Shown: piece by piece, positions 8,046-17,304 of the stretch
How positions within the stretch are numbered: the first letter of the stretch is position 1
How the letters are laid out: the number at the start of each line of letters is the position of its first letter
DNA from: Methanoculleus sp. UBA303
GTDB lineage: Archaea; Halobacteriota; Methanomicrobia; Methanomicrobiales; Methanoculleaceae
Assembly: GCA_002501655.1 (NCBI GenBank)
Contig: DANY01000032.1
Coordinates: 1 to 64,000 of the forward strand
Direction: 5' to 3'
DNA length: 64,000 bases
The notes under the pieces: model-generated
Databases searched by the model: none
Seen by the model: the letters and a program-made list of their open reading frames with translations, nothing else
Told to the model about the DNA's origin: nothing
Translations under genes and position numbers: made by a program

Positions 8046-9881
8046 TCAGATTGGTGCTTCACCAATCTTCTGGATCAGGCTCTCAACCACCGGTTCGCGC
8101 ATACCCTCCACGAACTTGATGCTCCCGACGACAAGGTGGCCGCCGCCGCTCACTCCCCCGCCGGCGATCTCGCTATGGAGTTCACGCACCATCCGGGGTA
8201 TGTTCATCATGACGCCCCGGGAACGGAGAACAGCAAAGTCCGGTCCGAACCCGAGCGTGACGACCGGCACTCCCGGGCGCTCCCGGACCAGCCGATCGTG
8301 CACCTCCCCCGAGGTCTTACCCGGCGGCGGGAACGTGAACCGGTGAGCGAAGAGTTCCACGTCGAGCATGAAGAGGTGAGCGCCGTTCGGCAGCGTCCGG
8401 CTCTCGACGTGAGGCATGATGGCCTCCATCTGCTCCTCGATCGCCCGATTTGCCTCTTCGACCAGCAGGTCGACGAACTTCGCATGGCGTTCGGGGTTAC
8501 CGGAGAGGTTCAGGATATCCTTGACGATCTCTCTCCCGTCGCTGAACCGGAGCCAGAACTGCTCGTAGTCGAGCGCCAGCGCGATATCACGGCAATCGTC
8601 CTCCGAGTACTCAGGCGCCGCCAGCGCGATGTAACGGGCACGCTCCGGCGCTTCGCTCCGGTCGCCGACCCCCGCAATCGCCGGCAGGTGCCGGATCTGA
8701 TCTTCGACCGCCGGATTGACCAGGCGGGCGATCTCTGTTCCCAGCATCCCGGCCGTGATCCCGTAATCGCCGCCCACATGGTAGGGATTTACGTGCCCGA
8801 TCAGGTACTCGTCCACAACCTCGTCAGGATGGTGGTGGTCCACAACCATCACCGGAAGGCCGTAGATTCGGGTCACCTTCAGCGACGGCATATCCTCCTC
8901 GGTGGACCCGTTGTCCATCAAGAGGATCATCGGCATCTTCTGCCCGTAGCGGGCGTTGTCCTTGAGGGCGAAGTCAAGGTCCCGCGTTATATCCTCGATC
9001 TCGTAGAACGGGGCCTTGGACGGAGACCTCTTGAAGAGGAAGTACTCCGCGTCGAAGTCCCCGCCGCTCTCCCGGAGCAGCGCTGTCACCGCCTGTTCGA
9101 TAGCAACGGCAGCGCATATGCCGTCAGCATCCGCATGATGCCGGAGGACGATTGGCCGCGCGGTCAGGACCGCTTTCCTGATCTCCTTCGCCACCTTGCG
9201 CATCTGCGGCCTGAGGGCGCGAAGAACATCGCTCTCCACGAGGAACGGGAGGTCGACGGGTTCCGCACGGAGATCAAGCGCCGCATCGATGCGCTCTCTG
9301 ACCCGCGCCGTATCCTCCGGCGCGAGGACCGTCATGGACCCGATCTCGATCTGGAGCTGGTTGTTGCGCTGCATCACCTCACCCGTGAGGGCGACGATAT
9401 CCCCGAGGTCGACCTCGGGGTATGCGCGGACACCCGCCTCGATGAACGCGGCCCCGTTTGCGGTGCCGGACTCATCCACGATGGTGAAGATCGTCGGCCC
9501 TGACGTCTGCTTGATCTGAGCGACCTCACCCTCGATCAGCACAGTCCTGCCGATCTTCTTCCCGATATCCGAGAGGAGGACACTCGTTGTCTTCTTGGTC
9601 ACGTTCTGGGTCTGGTAGACGGTCGGCGTGACCTCCTCGAGGTCGATGTTGCCGTTACTCCGGATCTGGAGGACATGAACGATGATCGGATCGCGTTCCT
9701 CGTGCTGCACCTTCACGTTGCTCTTATGAACGAGCCCCTTGACCCGGTCATTTAGCTGGACAAAGACGCCGAACGGGGCAAAACCCTGCACTCGTCCCAG
9801 ATAAGCCTTTCCTTCTTCCACCTCGTCGAGATCACAGTTTGCTCCGAGGCGATAAACAATCATATCTTTGGTATCTCCCAT
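8046..9881 (-). CDS. S1 and OB-fold containing DHH-family (RecJ-like) phosphoesterase
   Basis: A 611-aa archaeal RecJ-like protein. An N-terminal S1 RNA-binding domain (about 14-75, GRVQGFAPFGVFVQL) is followed by an OB-fold (about 105-190). The DHH core carries LRHHADADGI, LLMDNGS, VVDHHHPDEV and the GVGDR motif of DHH phosphoesterases, with a C-terminal DHHA1 Gly-rich block (GGGVSGGGHLVVGS). It probably degrades single-stranded nucleic acid from the 5' end. The ATG at 9881 is chosen because AGGAG lies 7 nt upstream; an ATG at 9899 overlaps the upstream stop. It is the last gene of a minus-strand run. Confidence 0.88.
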   Translation of the reverse strand: MGDTKDMIVYRLGANCDLDEVEEGKAYLGRVQGFAPFGVFVQLNDRVKGLVHKSNVKVQHEERDPIIVHVLQIRSNGNIDLEEVTPTVYQTQNVTKKTTSVLLSDIGKKIGRTVLIEGEVAQIKQTSGPTIFTIVDESGTANGAAFIEAGVRAYPEVDLGDIVALTGEVMQRNNQLQIEIGSMTVLAPEDTARVRERIDAALDLRAEPVDLPFLVESDVLRALRPQMRKVAKEIRKAVLTARPIVLRHHADADGICAAVAIEQAVTALLRESGGDFDAEYFLFKRSPSKAPFYEIEDITRDLDFALKDNARYGQKMPMILLMDNGSTEEDMPSLKVTRIYGLPVMVVDHHHPDEVVDEYLIGHVNPYHVGGDYGITAGMLGTEIARLVNPAVEDQIRHLPAIAGVGDRSEAPERARYIALAAPEYSEDDCRDIALALDYEQFWLRFSDGREIVKDILNLSGNPERHAKFVDLLVEEANRAIEEQMEAIMPHVESRTLPNGAHLFMLDVELFAHRFTFPPPGKTSGEVHDRLVRERPGVPVVTLGFGPDFAVLRSRGVMMNIPRMVRELHSEIAGGGVSGGGHLVVGSIKFVEGMREPVVESLIQKIGEAPI

Positions 9882-9895
9882 AGTACTTCTCCTAG

Positions 9896-11098
9896 TCATT
9901 CTTCGGACATCTCGACGGTGTATCCGGCAAGGTCATACAACCGGCATTCACCATCCCGTCTGCCCTTTGCGATGATAAGGTCACCGCTCCGAAGTCGAAT
10001 ATGCTTCCCCGGGCGGTAGACCCACCGGTCGCCGTGCTTGATGGCGAGCACGACCATCCCCGTCACCGTCCCAAGTGACGCCTCCTTGAGGGTCCTCCCC
10101 ACAAGCGACGATGACTCCGCCACAGGTATCCGCGTGATGATCTCATCCGATTCCCTGACGATCTTCTTAAAGACCGGCGGGATCTCGATGTTGCGCAAAA
10201 GGACGTCGACGATGGAGTGGGCCGAATCACTGATCGCCTGCGCAAACGATGACATATACAGAAGACCCCGGAGGTAGCGCACATCGTCGATCTTCCGCGC
10301 AGCCTCAAGGATCCAGAGGTCCAGGTCGTAGCGCATATCATCGAGCGTCGAATCAAGGGCGACCACCTCGTGCGCCACCTCCTTGTTATCGAAGAGCAGG
10401 GAGGTGTACGCGAGTCCTACGGAGAGTTCCGAGAGGTTCTTCATCTCGATGATCAGCCCGACCGCCCGGTCAAGGTCGTCGACCTCACCCGCCTGCGAGG
10501 GTTCACCCCCCGGACACGCCGCCGTCCCCGCCATCAGGGAGAGGATATCCGCTCCGGCTTCCGGACCCCGCGATATCAGTATATCCCCGCTCTCCACCCG
10601 GGTAGTTTTGTCGGGATCATATATCCAACCCTTCCCACGCCGGATGGCAATCACCTGCATACCCGTCGTGCTCTGGACTTTGAGGTCGCCGAGCGTGCGA
10701 CCGGCAAGTTCGCTGCTCCGGCTGATGATAACCCGGGTGACGATCTCTTCTGCCTCGGGGAAGACGCGCTTGAGTTTTGCCGGAAATCGGATATCCTTCA
10801 GGATGAGCTTTGCTATATCCGAAGCCGAGTTTGCAATCCTCTCCGCCGCCTCGGCAACCTGGAGCATGCCGCTCATCGCCTCGGCCTCCTCGAGGCGCCT
10901 GGCGCCGAGAACACTCTGGATTCGGGCCTGGTATACCAGTTTATTCATGCTCTCCTCGAGGTTGATCACTTCGAGGGCTATCTCTTTGCTATCGAAGAGT
11001 ATCGCAGAGTACGAGAGATCGATCATCAACTCTGAGATATCCTTCATCTCGATCAGAACATCTTTGAAGCTGATCGGGTGGTATTCGTGTTCCGTCAT
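9896..11098 (-). CDS. Duplicated PhoU / RCK-C (TrkA-C) domain regulatory protein
   Basis: A 400-aa soluble protein made of two copies of a helical PhoU-like domain plus a TrkA-C domain (PhoU about 10-95 and 210-300; TrkA-C about 110-190 and 310-395). Each TrkA-C part shows the pattern G-R-T-L followed by TGMxVxAIxxGxxWxY and a late SGD strand. RCK-C domains bind ligands such as cyclic di-AMP and gate cation transporters. There is no membrane segment, so it should be a cytoplasmic regulator. It lies directly downstream of the SLC41/MgtE-type transporter on the same strand, its likely partner. Family assignment is firm; ligand and partner are inferred. Confidence 0.85.
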   Translation of the reverse strand: MTEHEYHPISFKDVLIEMKDISELMIDLSYSAILFDSKEIALEVINLEESMNKLVYQARIQSVLGARRLEEAEAMSGMLQVAEAAERIANSASDIAKLILKDIRFPAKLKRVFPEAEEIVTRVIISRSSELAGRTLGDLKVQSTTGMQVIAIRRGKGWIYDPDKTTRVESGDILISRGPEAGADILSLMAGTAACPGGEPSQAGEVDDLDRAVGLIIEMKNLSELSVGLAYTSLLFDNKEVAHEVVALDSTLDDMRYDLDLWILEAARKIDDVRYLRGLLYMSSFAQAISDSAHSIVDVLLRNIEIPPVFKKIVRESDEIITRIPVAESSSLVGRTLKEASLGTVTGMVVLAIKHGDRWVYRPGKHIRLRSGDLIIAKGRRDGECRLYDLAGYTVEMSEE

Positions 11099-11134
11099 GG
11101 GTCTGTCAACCGTTCTTTTTGATGCATCCTTTCG

Positions 11135-12331
11135 TTAGAGCAGCAGATCTATCACTGCCACGAGCGTAGCCGCACCGATCAGATCGATCAGGCTTGTGAT
11201 GACAGGGATTCCGAAGTTATCGGGATCGAGACCATACCGGAATGAAAGGCTCGCGGTGACATATGCCGCGCCGTTCACCAGTGTCATGACGACCAGACCC
11301 GCCACAAGGCTGATAGTGACCAGCATTCCAAGGCCGGGGCTGTTTAACCCCATGAGCACCGCCGCACCATGCGCTATGAGCGCCAGCAGTGGAAGCAGTA
11401 TCAACGTATAGAGATAGGAAATAATAAAGTGATGCACAACGCCGCGCTCGGGGAGGAACGAGGGGTTGAGTTCACCGGTATGCATCCCGGTCGATAGGCG
11501 AGACCCAAGGATGCCGCCTATCGATCCGAGGCCGCCCATGAATGGCGGTATCAGGATAAGAAACACAGCGAACGCCACCAGATTGTCGAGGCTGAGGGAG
11601 TAGGTCAGCCCGGCCAGCGTCCCGAGGACGCTGAGCGGGATAAGGAGGGAGAGGTTCTCCCGGACGACGGTCCCGATCCCCTCCGACCGACGCCGGGTGT
11701 AGAGGATGGCGGCGATGGCCGTGACGACGACGACGGCCCCGAGTGCCAGACGGGCCAGGGGAGAGAGGAGCATGACGAAGACCGCGGAGAGCACGAGGAT
11801 CGGGAGCGTGACGATATCCCCGGAGGTGGTGACGGTCGGGGCAGCGATCATATCGAGGTCGAGGCCGTAGCGGTAACTCGCAAGCGCGATGATCACGGTG
11901 ATCCCCATCACCACGAACCCCGATATGATCCCGCTCGTGACCGATATCAGCACGAGGTCGGCAATGCCCACTACGGGAAGCCCAAAAATGCGACTCGCTA
12001 CGTAGGCGAAGATGCCAAGAACGAACGCTATGAGGACGGTCACCACAAACGAGGCGCGGATGTTGTCGCCGAGAACACAACCTTCCTGGAAGTCGATGGA
12101 GAACTCTCCAAGATGCATCGACGACGAGAGGCGGGATGCAAGGACTCCGGCGATGTTGCCCCGCATATCGATGATCGACGGCAGAAGCACCATCAGGCCG
12201 GGTATCAGCCCGAGGACTTCACGGACGGAACCAAGATAGATGCCTGCAATGCTCGATGCAGCGGCACTGACGAGCAGCGCGCCAAGGCCGGTCAGGATCA
12301 GGCGGTTCTGGCTGTATAGGCCCTGAAACAT
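11135..12331 (-). CDS. SLC41/MgtE-type divalent cation transporter (two MgtE membrane domains)
   Basis: A 398-aa polytopic membrane protein built from two homologous MgtE-type integral domains. Each half carries the PxxxDxRGNxAGxLxSRLSxxMHxGE signature (PSIIDMRGNIAGVLASRL and GSIGGILGSRLSTGMHTGE). The CBS and N domains of bacterial MgtE are absent, as in the SLC41 family, so control may come from the neighbouring PhoU/RCK-C protein. The likely substrate is Mg2+. The ATG at 12331 is preferred (GGAGG 9 nt upstream); ATG 12337 and GTG 12340 are alternatives. Confidence 0.87.
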   Translation of the reverse strand: MFQGLYSQNRLILTGLGALLVSAAASSIAGIYLGSVREVLGLIPGLMVLLPSIIDMRGNIAGVLASRLSSSMHLGEFSIDFQEGCVLGDNIRASFVVTVLIAFVLGIFAYVASRIFGLPVVGIADLVLISVTSGIISGFVVMGITVIIALASYRYGLDLDMIAAPTVTTSGDIVTLPILVLSAVFVMLLSPLARLALGAVVVVTAIAAILYTRRRSEGIGTVVRENLSLLIPLSVLGTLAGLTYSLSLDNLVAFAVFLILIPPFMGGLGSIGGILGSRLSTGMHTGELNPSFLPERGVVHHFIISYLYTLILLPLLALIAHGAAVLMGLNSPGLGMLVTISLVAGLVVMTLVNGAAYVTASLSFRYGLDPDNFGIPVITSLIDLIGAATLVAVIDLLL

Positions 12332-12352
12332 CACCATCACCCTCCATCTCGA

Positions 12353-13306
12353 TCAACTCCGATACGGGATCTCCAGCACCGCCAGATCGGCCGGCAGGAT
12401 CACATCTCCCTCATACTGTCGCTTCGCATCGCGTATATGGTTTACTGTACTCGTATAGCGGGAGCTTATGTGCATCAGGGCAAGCATACGGGCGTTTGAG
12501 GCCGCAGCCGCCTCTCCGGCCTCACCGGCAGTGGAGTGCAGGACCTCCCGGGCGCGGTCGCTCTCCTGATCGTCGAACGTTGCGTCGTGGATCAGGAGAT
12601 CTGCGTCGCGGATCATGCCGGCGGCATCGGGCAGGTGCTGAATGGGCCGCGTGTCTCCGGTATAGACAACCTTCCTTCCCGGGCGCGGCTCTCCCAGCAC
12701 ATCGGCGGGCCGGACCTCGGTCTCGACGCCGTCGATGACGACGCGGACTACTTCACCGCGCTGCAGCCGCCCGAAGAGCGGGCCCGGCGGGATACCGAGC
12801 GCAATGGCCCGCTCGCGGTTGAACCAACCCGGTCGTTCATCCTCCTCCAGGACATAGCCAAGCCCGGGGATGCCGTGATACGTAGCAAATGCCCGGACGG
12901 TGTAGCCGTTGAAGGGCACGACCGAACCGTGCTCAAGGACATGACCGGTGACGGAGTAACCCCGGGTATGGCCGCTAATCTTCTGCACGAGATCGACAAA
13001 TTCGCTGACCCAGGGCGGGCCGTAGATCGGGAGCGGATCGGTCCGCCCCATGAACCCGAGCGTCTCAACGAGCCCGAAGATGCCGAGGAAGTGGTCGGCG
13101 TGCCAGTGGGTGACGAAGATGGCGTCCACGGTAAACCCGGTCCGGGCACGCATCATCTGCTGCTGGGCGCCCTCCCCGCAGTCGAAGAGCAGGGTATCGG
13201 AGCCGCGCCGGATCAGGACGCAGGAGGGGTTGCGCTGTGGGGACGGGAGCGCTCCCGCCGTGCCGAGGAAGTGGACGTGCAGAGTCTCGCCGGCTATACG
13301 AACCAC
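12353..13306 (-). CDS. rnz: Ribonuclease Z (tRNA 3' endonuclease)
   Basis: A 317-aa metallo-beta-lactamase-fold nuclease that removes 3' trailers from pre-tRNA. It has FLGTAGALPS at the N-terminus, the zinc motif THWHADH near residue 66, the GDTR strand with its metal aspartate, the DATF loop, and the HISSRY ending typical of the short (RNase ZS) form. The GTG at 13306 overlaps the end of the upstream isomerase-like gene; no better-placed ATG exists. Confidence 0.95.
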   Translation of the reverse strand: MVRIAGETLHVHFLGTAGALPSPQRNPSCVLIRRGSDTLLFDCGEGAQQQMMRARTGFTVDAIFVTHWHADHFLGIFGLVETLGFMGRTDPLPIYGPPWVSEFVDLVQKISGHTRGYSVTGHVLEHGSVVPFNGYTVRAFATYHGIPGLGYVLEEDERPGWFNRERAIALGIPPGPLFGRLQRGEVVRVVIDGVETEVRPADVLGEPRPGRKVVYTGDTRPIQHLPDAAGMIRDADLLIHDATFDDQESDRAREVLHSTAGEAGEAAAASNARMLALMHISSRYTSTVNHIRDAKRQYEGDVILPADLAVLEIPYRS

Positions 13307-14067
13307 TTCCTGAATGCCGCAAGGCTCCGTTTTGCCTCTTCGAGCGTCCGGCCCTCGATCACGACCCGGCCGGAGTAGTCGCGGGCGACGACGCGCCCGA
13401 CCTTCTCCCAGGCGATGGTCCCATCACCGAGGGCGAGGTGCTCGTCCGACTGACCGTGGTTGTCGTGGATATGCAGGTGACTGACCTCCCCGACGTGCGC
13501 AAGGAACGCATCGACCAGGCCGTTGGTGTTCGCGTGCCCGACGTCCAGTGTGATCCCGATCCCGGGAATCCCTTCGGTGAGTCCGAGGATCTCCTCGGGG
13601 TAGCGGCAGAGGAAGTCCCTGATGCTGATCATGTTCTCGACACATGCAAGGACGCCATGGTCCTCCGCGTATTTCCCGATCTCGACGAGTGCGGTCTTCT
13701 GCATCTCCCAGACCTTCTCGGGGACGAGTTTCCCGACGGGGGATACAAACCCGGGGTGGACTGTCACCCGGTCGGTCAGGTCGGCCGCGTGGTGGATGCA
13801 GCAGCAGGTCTGGCGGATGGATTCGCGCCAGATGGGGTAGTTCAGCGACGCGAGGTTCAGGTCGCTATAGGGGGCGTGAACAGTCGCGAGGAGGCCGGTG
13901 CTCTCAAGGTTCTCCTGGACAGCGGCAAAGTTCTCGGGGTTGTCCAGGCGGTACTTCCCGTCGGCGACGATCTCCCAGCCAGTATACCCAAGTTCCTCGA
14001 TCCCGAAGACCCAGTCCCGGGATTCCCAGACTTTCGATGAGGATGAAAAATATGGAACAAGGCTCAT
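13294..14067 (-). CDS. Sugar phosphate isomerase/epimerase-like TIM-barrel protein
   Basis: A 257-aa protein of the AP-endonuclease-2/xylose-isomerase-like TIM barrel superfamily. Metal-ligand segments typical of the fold are visible: TVHAPYSDLN, VTVHPGF, ACVENM, GITLDVGHAN and HLHIHDNHGQ. Members include sugar-phosphate isomerases and endonuclease IV-type enzymes; the exact substrate cannot be told. It overlaps rnz by about 13 bp and the upstream kinase-like gene by 4 bp, so these are co-transcribed. Confidence 0.85.
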   Translation of the reverse strand: MSLVPYFSSSSKVWESRDWVFGIEELGYTGWEIVADGKYRLDNPENFAAVQENLESTGLLATVHAPYSDLNLASLNYPIWRESIRQTCCCIHHAADLTDRVTVHPGFVSPVGKLVPEKVWEMQKTALVEIGKYAEDHGVLACVENMISIRDFLCRYPEEILGLTEGIPGIGITLDVGHANTNGLVDAFLAHVGEVSHLHIHDNHGQSDEHLALGDGTIAWEKVGRVVARDYSGRVVIEGRTLEEAKRSLAAFRKWFV

Positions 14068-14612
14068 GTTATATCTCCAGGCCGGCAGAGCAGGGCGCGG
14101 ACCTCTGCAGCAAACTCTTCAAGCGTGCCCTCGTTCGTGATCCGGCAGTCCGCCTGCGAGAGAGCTCGACCGAGCCCCCACCCGAGTTCCCGCTCGTCGC
14201 GGGCCCGGAGTTCTCCGGCGGTGAGAGAATCATCGGATCGCCCCCGGTTCGCGAGCCTCCGGTAGCGCGTCTCAAACGATGAGACGATCCCGATGAGTAT
14301 GAAGTCGGGGAAGTGCTCTTTGAATGTCGCCACCTCGTAATCTCCCCTGATACCGTCCACCAGGACCACCGGAGCAGTCTCTGCCTCGATGGCCGGGATG
14401 GTGATCCGGGCGATGGCGTCCAGGCCGAGGTCCGAGCGCAACTTCCCCGACATAGCGCCGAGGTTCGCGTCCGTCGCTGGAAGCCCGGCCTCCCTCACCC
14501 GCTCCCGTATTGCATCCCCCATGACCACGACAGGAATCCCAAGGTCCCGGGCGATCCTTGATACCTCTCCTTTCCCGCTTGCCGGCATACCAACGATTCC
14601 AATGACCTTCAT
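14064..14612 (-). CDS. UPF0200 / dephospho-CoA kinase-like P-loop protein
   Basis: A 182-aa P-loop kinase-like protein starting MKVIGIVGMPASGKGE, with the Walker A motif at about residues 8-15. DGIRGDYEV (about 86-94) and RxxxRGRSDD lid-type residues match the archaeal UPF0200 family, which is related to dephospho-CoA and nucleotide kinases. The true substrate is not certain. It is the first gene of the long minus-strand run ending with the DHH nuclease. Confidence 0.85.
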   Translation of the reverse strand: MKVIGIVGMPASGKGEVSRIARDLGIPVVVMGDAIRERVREAGLPATDANLGAMSGKLRSDLGLDAIARITIPAIEAETAPVVLVDGIRGDYEVATFKEHFPDFILIGIVSSFETRYRRLANRGRSDDSLTAGELRARDERELGWGLGRALSQADCRITNEGTLEEFAAEVRALLCRPGDIT

Positions 14613-14760
14613 CAGGTTTCTCCATCTAGTTATGCTATCGTATCCAGAACAGCGGGCCGTGCCGGCGAGAGACCGGCTGCAGAATCCCGGCGGTGCAGGT
14701 TGCGGCGGCCGCCACAGACATCTCCATGAACGTGCGTTCCCGACGATATTATGTTTAACG

Positions 14761-15471
14761 TCACCGGAACAGTTCCTGCTCCGGATCGTAGCCGACCTCG
14801 CCGTCCTCCCGGGTCCGTATCCGGACCTTCCGCCCGAGCGGTGCCGCTGCTGCCTCGAGTTCCTGTCGGGTCAGGGGGTCGAATCCCTCGGCCACCCCCT
14901 GCTGGAGGACGAGGGCGAGCCCGCAGGCAGCCTCCGCGATGGACGCGAGATCGCCCTCGCGGCCCCGGAAGAGGGTGACCACGATCTCGCAGGTCTCAAG
15001 ACTGCCTTCAGCCTTTGCCCGCCTGCAGAGGGCGAGCGACTGCTCCACTGCACCGACGGCAGCCACGCCCAGGAGATCGTCGTAGCGCTCCCACGTGGTC
15101 TTGACGTCGAGGGCGACCATGTCCACCAGGCGCTCCCGGAGGAGGTTCTCGATCACCCGGGGAAACATGCCGTTTGTGTGCAGGCCGACGGAGAGCCCCA
15201 TGGTGCGGGCGGCGGCGGCAAGGTGAATGAGCGCAGGCCCCTGCAGAGTCGGTTCCCCACCGGAGAAGACCACGGCGCCTGCAACCGTGCGGGAGCCCCG
15301 GATCATCGCGATGACCTCGCCCGTATCGCGGAGGTCCTCACCTCCCTGTAGGGCGGCGTTATGACAGTAAAAGCAGCGCGCGGGGCACCCTCTGAGGAAA
15401 ACAGTGCAGGCCGCCCGTCCTCGCCAATCGACGGTGCTGATCGGGACAAAGCCCCCAAAATTGACGTACAA
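14761..15471 (-). CDS. Anaerobic ribonucleotide reductase activase-like radical SAM protein (NrdG-type)
   Basis: A 236-aa radical SAM enzyme with the cluster motif CPARCFYC (Cx3Cx2C) near residues 29-36, a GGEPTLQ motif near 91-97 (SAM binding), and LDVKT near 140. The opening GGFVPISTVDWRGR is typical of archaeal NrdG-like activases, which install the glycyl radical on class III ribonucleotide reductase. No nrdD lies in the window. It is transcribed divergently from thiC. Confidence 0.85.
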   Translation of the reverse strand: MYVNFGGFVPISTVDWRGRAACTVFLRGCPARCFYCHNAALQGGEDLRDTGEVIAMIRGSRTVAGAVVFSGGEPTLQGPALIHLAAAARTMGLSVGLHTNGMFPRVIENLLRERLVDMVALDVKTTWERYDDLLGVAAVGAVEQSLALCRRAKAEGSLETCEIVVTLFRGREGDLASIAEAACGLALVLQQGVAEGFDPLTRQELEAAAAPLGRKVRIRTREDGEVGYDPEQELFR

Positions 15472-15648
15472 ACTAATTCACCGGATGGTATACTGGTGCT
15501 CCTCGATCGCTTGTAAGCCTTGGCTTTCCGGCTACGAAACCAGACCTGAATAAGAGTAAGTCAAGTTTACTTGTTGAGAAAACAACCGTATTTTAGCCTG
15601 AATCCTAAAAACAAGCCTTTATCAACTCTTTCCCTCAAATATAATGGC

Positions 15649-16923
15649 ATGGGTCTCATAGAAGACGCCCGGCGCGGCGTCGTCACCGAGGAGATGCGGA
15701 TCGTCGCAGCAGCGGAAGGTGTATCTGAAGAGTTCGTCAGGCACGGCGTGGCTGAAGGCCACATCGTCATTCCGGTCTCTCCCTACCGGAAGGTGAAGAT
15801 CTGCGGTATCGGCGAAGGGCTCCGCACCAAGGTCAACGCGAGCATCGGGACGTCGACGGATATGGTCGACGTTGATATGGAGATCGAGAAGGTCCGGCAG
15901 GCCGAGCGTGCCGGTGCCGATACACTGATGGAACTCTCCACCGGCGGTGACTTTGCAGAGATCCGGCGCCGGGTCGTCGAGGCGACCACCCTCTCGGTCG
16001 GGTCGGTCCCGCTCTACCAGGCGTTCATCGAGGCCGCCCGGAAGCACGGGGCGGTTGTCCACATGGAAGAGGACGACCTCTTCCGGATCACGGCGGAACA
16101 AGCAAAACTCGGGACCAACTTCATGGCGATCCACACCGGGATCAACTACGAGACGATGAAGCGCCTGCAGAACCAGGGGCGGCACGGCGGACTTGTCTCC
16201 CGGGGCGGGGCCTTCATGACTGCCTGGATGCTTCACAATGAGAAGGAGAACCCGCTCTACGCGGAGTTCGACTACCTGGTTGAGATCCTGAAAGAGCACG
16301 AGGTCACCCTCTCGTTCGGCAACGGTATGCGGGCGGGTGCGGTCCACGACGCTACCGACCGTGCCCAGATCCAGGAACTGCTCATCAACGCGGAGCTCGC
16401 CGATAAGGCGCATGCCGAGGGTGTGCAGGCGATCATCGAGGGGCCGGGGCACATCCCGGTCGACGAGATCCAGACCAATGTCGTGCTGCAGAAGCGGGTC
16501 ACGAACCGGAAGCCGTTCTACATGCTCGGTCCGCTCGTCACCGATATCGCGCCCGGCTACGACGACCGGGTGGCCGCGATCGGGGCCGCACTCGCCTCCT
16601 CATACGGCGCCGACTTCATCTGCTACGTGACGCCGGCGGAGCACCTGGCGCTCCCCACCCCCGAGGAGGTCTACGAGGGCGTCATCAGTTCGAGGATCGC
16701 CGCCCACGTCGGGGATATGATCAAGCTCAAAAAGCGGGACGCCGACCTCGAGATGGGACATGCCCGCCGGGACCTCGACTGGGAGCGGCAGTTTTCAGTC
16801 GCGATCAACCCCGAGCGCGCCCGGGCGATCCGCGCCGAGCGGATGCCGGCCGATACCGACGGCTGCACGATGTGCGGAGACTACTGTGCGCTGAAGATCG
16901 TCGGACGGCACTTTAACTTCTGA
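15649..16923 (+). CDS. thiC: Phosphomethylpyrimidine synthase ThiC
   Basis: A 424-aa radical SAM enzyme that converts aminoimidazole ribotide to HMP-phosphate for thiamine. Recognisable blocks are KVNASIGTS, ELSTGGD, SFGNGMRAG, EGPGHIPVDEI, PFYMLGPLVTDIAPGYD and the C-terminal cluster motif. The ATG at 15649 is chosen because ThiC proteins begin with this MGLIEDARRG region; the in-frame extension from 15571 is AT-rich promoter-like DNA containing TTTATC. The C-terminal cysteines read CTMCGDYC (Cx2Cx3C), one residue shorter than the Cx2Cx4C I recall for bacterial ThiC. A strong terminator follows. Confidence 0.95.
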   Translation: MGLIEDARRGVVTEEMRIVAAAEGVSEEFVRHGVAEGHIVIPVSPYRKVKICGIGEGLRTKVNASIGTSTDMVDVDMEIEKVRQAERAGADTLMELSTGGDFAEIRRRVVEATTLSVGSVPLYQAFIEAARKHGAVVHMEEDDLFRITAEQAKLGTNFMAIHTGINYETMKRLQNQGRHGGLVSRGGAFMTAWMLHNEKENPLYAEFDYLVEILKEHEVTLSFGNGMRAGAVHDATDRAQIQELLINAELADKAHAEGVQAIIEGPGHIPVDEIQTNVVLQKRVTNRKPFYMLGPLVTDIAPGYDDRVAAIGAALASSYGADFICYVTPAEHLALPTPEEVYEGVISSRIAAHVGDMIKLKKRDADLEMGHARRDLDWERQFSVAINPERARAIRAERMPADTDGCTMCGDYCALKIVGRHFNF

Positions 16924-16933
16924 AGAGAGACAT

Positions 16934-16957
16934 GGGGAGCGCGTGATGGCGCTCCCC
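16934..16957 (+). terminator. Hairpin terminator after thiC
   Basis: GGGGAGCGC and GCGCTCCCC form a perfect 9-bp stem around GTGATG, starting 11 bp after the thiC stop, and a T-run (GTTTTTG) follows about 10 nt later. Confidence 0.75.
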
Positions 16958-17304
16958 GGGATCTCGTTTTTGGGGTATTGTTCTCCGGGTAGCGGAGGGG
17001 CGCCGGCGGGGTGGAAGGGGGTTGTGGAACTTTCTGCCTTTTTGTGCAACTGCTTTTGAAGCAAAATGATTGCTTTAACTCCTATCGTTCTAATAGCCGC
17101 ATAACCTCATCTACGGCTTTCGTGGGGATATCGCCACGCACTGCCCCCACCCCTGGGGGGATTACCCTCTCCGGTCCAGCGCACCCGGATCGCGGGAAAA
17201 TATCGGTCTAATACGCTTGCACACAAGAACACCCGAACACCCTCACATCAAAAACCGCACCATTATCGTCATCCCTATCGACATTCACGTAAGAGGACAG
17301 TCTA
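16958..17304. other. Intergenic region with a hairpin-rich, repeat-like stretch
   Basis: About 350 bp without a credible gene. Near 17122-17180 there is GTGGGGATATCGCCAC (an imperfect palindrome) followed by a C5/G6 hairpin and CCGGTCCAGCGCACCC. This resembles the hairpin repeats at 33840, 46560 and 47021, but only loosely. The remainder holds the promoter of the following gene. Confidence 0.4.

Noticed and set aside
7941-9503. A 520-codon open frame antisense to the DHH nuclease
   Set aside because: The composition is typical of a shadow frame (Arg/His/Asp/Pro-rich) and the DHH protein on the other strand has all catalytic motifs.
13831-13855. GGGGTAGTTCA, similar to the IS right-end terminus
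   Set aside because: It lies inside the isomerase-like coding sequence, reads TTCAG rather than TTCAC, and lacks the GCAA hairpin, so the match is by chance.
15472-15648. A possible thiamine (TPP) riboswitch before thiC
   Set aside because: I could not find the conserved CUGAGA and ACCUGA-type cores of the TPP aptamer, only AT-rich promoter-like sequence.
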